Under the pieces are notes generated by a model, which made no database searches, was not told the origin of the DNA, and saw only the letters and a list, made by a program, of their open reading frames with translations. A stretch of DNA of 64,000 nucleotides, taken from Pseudidiomarina sediminum DSM 21906 (GTDB taxonomy: Bacteria; Pseudomonadota; Gammaproteobacteria; Enterobacterales; Alteromonadaceae). How positions within the stretch are numbered: position 1 is the stretch's first letter; the number at the start of each line of letters is the position of its first letter. The stretch is taken from positions 248,001-312,000 of the forward strand of contig NZ_AUHL01000005.1 in assembly GCF_000423165.1 (NCBI RefSeq). Direction: 5' to 3'. The translations under genes and the position numbers were made by a program. Of this stretch, positions 60,660 to 64,000 are shown piece by piece.

Positions 60660-62165
60660 ATGGAGTTTAGCGTCAAAAGTGGCAGCCCAGAAAAACAACG
60701 CACGGCGTGTATCGTCGTCGGGGTTTTTGAACCACGTCGTTTATCAGGTGTAGCTGAACAGCTCGACCAGGTTAGCGAGGGCTACCTCAGCGGACTGCTA
60801 CGCCGCGGGGACCTCGAAGGTAAAGCTGGCCAAATGCTGTTGCTGCACCACGTACCAAACATCCTCAGCGAACGCGTTCTTCTCGTTGGTTGCGGAAAAG
60901 AACGTGAGCTTGATGAACGTCAGTATAAACAAATTATTGAAAAAACCATCCATACATTGAACGAAACAGGTTCAATGGAAGCCGTTTGCTTCTTAAGTGA
61001 ACTGCATGTTAAAGGTCGCGACACCTACTGGAAAGTACGCCAAGCGGTCGAAGCAGCGCAAGCTGGTTTGTACACCTTTAACCAATTAAAAACCCGCAAA
61101 GAAGAACCGCGTCGTCCGTTGCGGAAGTTGGTGTTCAATGTTCCGACCCGCCGTGAATTGCCCCTCGGTGAGCGAGCCATTCAACATGGCCTCGCAGTGA
61201 GTAAAGGCATGAATGTTTGTCGTGACGTGGCCAACATGCCACCGAATATTTGCACGCCGCGCTATTTGGCTGAACAAGCCGAAGCTTTAGCTGAACGCTA
61301 TGACAACTTATCTTTCAGTGCGGTCGACGAGCAGCAAATGGCAGAACTAGGCATGAACGCCTATCTTGCTGTGGGCCGTGGCTCAGAGCATGAGTCAGTA
61401 CTTACCTTGTTGCATTACAAAGGTGCTGCCGACGATAGTGCTCCGATCGTTTTGGTCGGCAAAGGCCTCACCTTCGATGCTGGCGGTATTTCGATCAAAC
61501 CGTCGGCCAATATGGATGAAATGAAATACGACATGGGCGGCGCTGCTTCTGTGCTCGGTACCATGCAAGCCTTGGCCGAATTGCAATTGCCCGTTAACGT
61601 AATTGCCGCCATTGCTGGCTGTGAAAACATGCCAGATGGCAAAGCCTACCGTCCGGGTGACGTGCTCACGACCATGAGCGGCCAAACTGTTGAAGTGCTC
61701 AACACTGATGCCGAAGGTCGTTTGGTCTTGTGTGACACCCTCACCTACGTCGAGCGCTTTGAGCCAGATACGGTGATTGATGTGGCCACCCTCACCGGTG
61801 CCTGTGTCATTGCCTTAGGGGCACACGCAAGTGGTTTAATGAGCTCACACAACCCTCTGGCCCATGAATTACTCAATGCCTCTGAGCAAAGTGGTGACCG
61901 CGCATGGCGCTTACCGCTTTGGGACGAGTACCAAGAGTCGCTCGAAAGCCCATTTGCCGACATGGCCAACCTCGGTGGGCGTGAGGCGGGAACCATAACC
62001 GCCGCCTGTTTCTTATCGCGCTTTAGCAAGAAGTACAACTGGGCGCATTTAGACATCGCTGGTACCGCTTGGCGCAGCGGTGCGAAAAAAGGCGCAACGG
62101 GCCGTCCAGTACCTCTGTTAACGCAATTTTTGTTAAATCGCGCTGACAGCGGACAGTCAGACTAA
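60660..62165 (+). CDS. pepA: Leucyl aminopeptidase A
   Basis: A 501-residue M17 metallopeptidase, close to E. coli PepA (503) along the whole length. [14 protein letters not shown] at the N terminus is nearly identical, so the ATG at 60660 is used, not the upstream in-frame start. The metal and active-site signature [10 protein letters not shown] is present. Besides removing N-terminal residues, E. coli PepA binds DNA in Xer recombination and carAB control; whether this one does is not visible. Operon with holC and valS. Confidence 0.97.
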   Translation: MEFSVKSGSPEKQRTACIVVGVFEPRRLSGVAEQLDQVSEGYLSGLLRRGDLEGKAGQMLLLHHVPNILSERVLLVGCGKERELDERQYKQIIEKTIHTLNETGSMEAVCFLSELHVKGRDTYWKVRQAVEAAQAGLYTFNQLKTRKEEPRRPLRKLVFNVPTRRELPLGERAIQHGLAVSKGMNVCRDVANMPPNICTPRYLAEQAEALAERYDNLSFSAVDEQQMAELGMNAYLAVGRGSEHESVLTLLHYKGAADDSAPIVLVGKGLTFDAGGISIKPSANMDEMKYDMGGAASVLGTMQALAELQLPVNVIAAIAGCENMPDGKAYRPGDVLTTMSGQTVEVLNTDAEGRLVLCDTLTYVERFEPDTVIDVATLTGACVIALGAHASGLMSSHNPLAHELLNASEQSGDRAWRLPLWDEYQESLESPFADMANLGGREAGTITAACFLSRFSKKYNWAHLDIAGTAWRSGAKKGATGRPVPLLTQFLLNRADSGQSD

Positions 62166-62167
62166 TT

Positions 62168-62623
62168 ATGGTGCACGGGATCTTTTACGTCCTCGATGGC
62201 GTCGACGAAGCACAACAGCAACAACTGTTTTGCGACATTATTACGGAACGCTGGCGTGAGCTTGGCAGCGTTCGCGTGTGGTGTCGCGATCAACAGCATG
62301 CCGAAGCACTCGATGAGTTACTTTGGCAACAGCCTGCTGAACGTTTTGTGCCGCACAACCTGGTCGGCGAAGGCCCCGCTCAAGGTGCGCCAGTAGAACT
62401 CTGTTGGCCGACAGCAGCTGTGAGCCAGCGCCGCTGTAAAGTGGTCATCAACTTTATGCCAACCGCGCCGCAGTTTGCCGGCGCGCAACTTATTATTGAT
62501 CAAGTTCCCAGCGAGCCCGAACAGCGCCAGCTCGCCCGTGAGCGTTTTAAATGGTATCGCCAACAAGGTGTACAACTGACCACGCAAAACGCGACAGAAC
62601 TTACCTCAACTCAAACTAATTAA
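62168..62623 (+). CDS. holC: DNA polymerase III chi subunit
   Basis: A 151-residue chi subunit (E. coli 147), start MVHGIFYVLDG, with the VWCRDQQHAEALDELLW helix and RFVPHNLVGEGP. It links the clamp loader to SSB through the psi subunit. It begins two bases after pepA ends. Confidence 0.92.
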   Translation: MVHGIFYVLDGVDEAQQQQLFCDIITERWRELGSVRVWCRDQQHAEALDELLWQQPAERFVPHNLVGEGPAQGAPVELCWPTAAVSQRRCKVVINFMPTAPQFAGAQLIIDQVPSEPEQRQLARERFKWYRQQGVQLTTQNATELTSTQTN

Positions 62624-62640
62624 CGTCGTGAAGGTTTCTC

Positions 62641-64000
62641 ATGGATAAAACGTATTCGCCAAATGCCATCGAGCAAGCGCTCTATGAAAAGTGGGAGCAG
62701 GCAGGTTATTTTAAACCGTCCGGCCAAGGTGACAGCTACTGTATTATGATCCCACCTCCCAATGTCACCGGGAGCTTGCATATGGGTCATGCGTTCCAGC
62801 ACACCATTATGGATACCTTGACGCGCTACAAGCGTATGGATGGCTTCAACACGCTTTGGCAGGTTGGTTCAGACCACGCCGGTATCGCCACTCAAATGGT
62901 GGTCGAGCGTCAATTGGCCGCACAAGGGCAAAGCCGTACCGAGCTAGGACGTGACAAGTTCATTGAAAAAATCTGGGACTGGAAAGCACAATCTGGCGGT
63001 ACCATCACTCAGCAAATGCGTCGCCTGGGTGACTCAGTCGACTGGGATCGCGAGCGCTTTACCATGGATGATGGCCTTTCGAACGCAGTAAAAGAAGTGT
63101 TTGTGCGTTTGCACAAAGAAAACCTTATTTATCGCGGTAAGCGTTTGGTCAACTGGGATCCTAAACTGCAAACCGCCATTTCCGATCTCGAAGTAGAAAA
63201 TAAAGAACAACAAGGTCACATCTGGCACCTACGTTATCCGCTTGCTGATGGTGCAACCACCGCAGACGGTAAAAATTACCTAGTGGTCGCCACCACCCGT
63301 CCAGAAACCATGCTGGGCGACGTTTGTGTTGCCGTGCATCCTGATGATGAACGTTATCAAGCACTGGTTGGCAAGTTTATTGACCTACCACTGGTGAATC
63401 GCCGTATTCCGATCATTGCTGATAGTTATGTGGACCAAGAATTTGGTACCGGCTGTGTGAAAATCACCCCAGCCCATGACTTCAATGACTACGATATTGG
63501 TAAGCGTAACCAGATGGCGATGATCGCCGTGCTCGACGACCATGCCAAAGTGCGTCAACAAGCCGGTCTTTACACTGCTACCGGTGAAGCCATTGACACT
63601 ATTGATGGCTTTGACGGCACCCTGCCAGAAGCCTATCAGGGACTGGATCGTTTTGATGCGCGCAAACAGGTCGTTGCTGACTTTGATGCGCTTGGCTTAC
63701 TCGACAAAGTTGAGAAGCATACCAATAAAGTGCCATATGGTGACCGTGGTGGCGTGCCGATTGAACCGCATCTCACCGATCAGTGGTACGTGCGTGTTGC
63801 GCCAATGGCCGAAGTTGCGACCAAAGCAGTGGAAGACGGCGAGATTGAGTTTGTTCCTAAGCAATACGAGAACATGTACTTCGCTTGGATGCGTGACATC
63901 CAAGATTGGTGTATTTCACGTCAGCTGTGGTGGGGCCATCGTATTCCAGCTTGGTATGACGCTGAAGGCAACGTTTATGTCGGTCGTGATGAAGCAGAAG
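62641..64000 (+). CDS. valS: Valyl-tRNA synthetase (N-terminal part, cut by window end)
   Basis: The first 453 codons of a class I synthetase. The frame starts ATG at 62641 and stays open to the end of the window. The HIGH-type motif is HMGH at residues 47-50 ([13 protein letters not shown]), followed by [11 protein letters not shown] and the editing domain with [11 protein letters not shown]. The KMSKS motif lies beyond the window. pepA-holC-valS is the conserved order. Confidence 0.97.
   Translation, partial: MDKTYSPNAIEQALYEKWEQAGYFKPSGQGDSYCIMIPPPNVTGSLHMGHAFQHTIMDTLTRYKRMDGFNTLWQVGSDHAGIATQMVVERQLAAQGQSRTELGRDKFIEKIWDWKAQSGGTITQQMRRLGDSVDWDRERFTMDDGLSNAVKEVFVRLHKENLIYRGKRLVNWDPKLQTAISDLEVENKEQQGHIWHLRYPLADGATTADGKNYLVVATTRPETMLGDVCVAVHPDDERYQALVGKFIDLPLVNRRIPIIADSYVDQEFGTGCVKITPAHDFNDYDIGKRNQMAMIAVLDDHAKVRQQAGLYTATGEAIDTIDGFDGTLPEAYQGLDRFDARKQVVADFDALGLLDKVEKHTNKVPYGDRGGVPIEPHLTDQWYVRVAPMAEVATKAVEDGEIEFVPKQYENMYFAWMRDIQDWCISRQLWWGHRIPAWYDAEGNVYVGRDEAE

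Overview
The window is chromosomal DNA from a free-living gammaproteobacterium, most likely a marine member of the Alteromonadales close to Idiomarinaceae. This assignment is an inference. It rests on gammaproteobacterial gene orders (ffh-ypjD-yfjD, rpsP-rimM-trmD-rplS, alaS-csrA-tRNA-Ser-tRNA-Arg, rnr-rlmB, rpsF-priB-rpsR-rplI, lptFG divergent from pepA-holC-valS) combined with a sodium-pumping oxaloacetate decarboxylase, ScpAB instead of a visible MukBEF, a BetT-type choline carrier and many secreted peptidase or amidohydrolase genes. No phage, insertion sequence, rRNA operon or CRISPR array was seen. Coding density is high and most genes lie on the minus strand.

Layout. 1-6 kb: a STAS regulator, two secreted amidohydrolases (two of their three catalytic modules look degenerate), and a convergent cytochrome c'/cytochrome b561 pair. 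6-16 kb: a lone receiver protein overlapping tyrA, the rpsP-rimM-trmD-rplS operon, ffh with ypjD and a CNNM/CorC transporter, and gshA with a lysozyme-like lipoprotein. 16-21.5 kb: a soluble hybrid kinase, a 59-residue membrane protein, and oadGAB. 21.5-25.5 kb: two identical tRNA-Arg genes, tRNA-Ser, csrA, alaS and recX, with no recA beside recX. 25.6-33.1 kb: a SIMPL lipoprotein, then a tightly packed operon fadH-rnm-yciO-scpA-scpB-rluB-agmatine deiminase. 33.2-36.6 kb: a betT-like carrier followed by a porin.

36.7-42.2 kb: the complete S10 ribosomal protein operon (rpsJ to rpsQ). It has its own promoter, a likely attenuator in the leader and a terminator, but the spc operon does not follow it. 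Seventeen perfect copies of a 7-bp repeat end one base before the -35 box of its promoter. 42.2-49.2 kb: a secreted dipeptidase, two small membrane or secreted proteins, dusA, zur, dnaB, and an ECF sigma/anti-sigma/DUF4097 operon preceded by repeated GATCGT elements. 49.2-57.6 kb: rpsF-priB-rpsR-rplI, rnr-rlmB with a membrane-anchored unknown, ccoG, a MocR regulator and tRNA-Leu. 57.8-64 kb: an RDD protein, lptF-lptG, and pepA-holC-valS, with valS cut by the window end.

Most genes serve core functions: translation, lipopolysaccharide export, replication and glutathione synthesis. The parts least explained by standard annotation are the heptamer array at the ribosomal promoter, the detached S10 operon, the degenerate amidohydrolase pair, the sigma/DUF4097 locus and the two very small membrane proteins.
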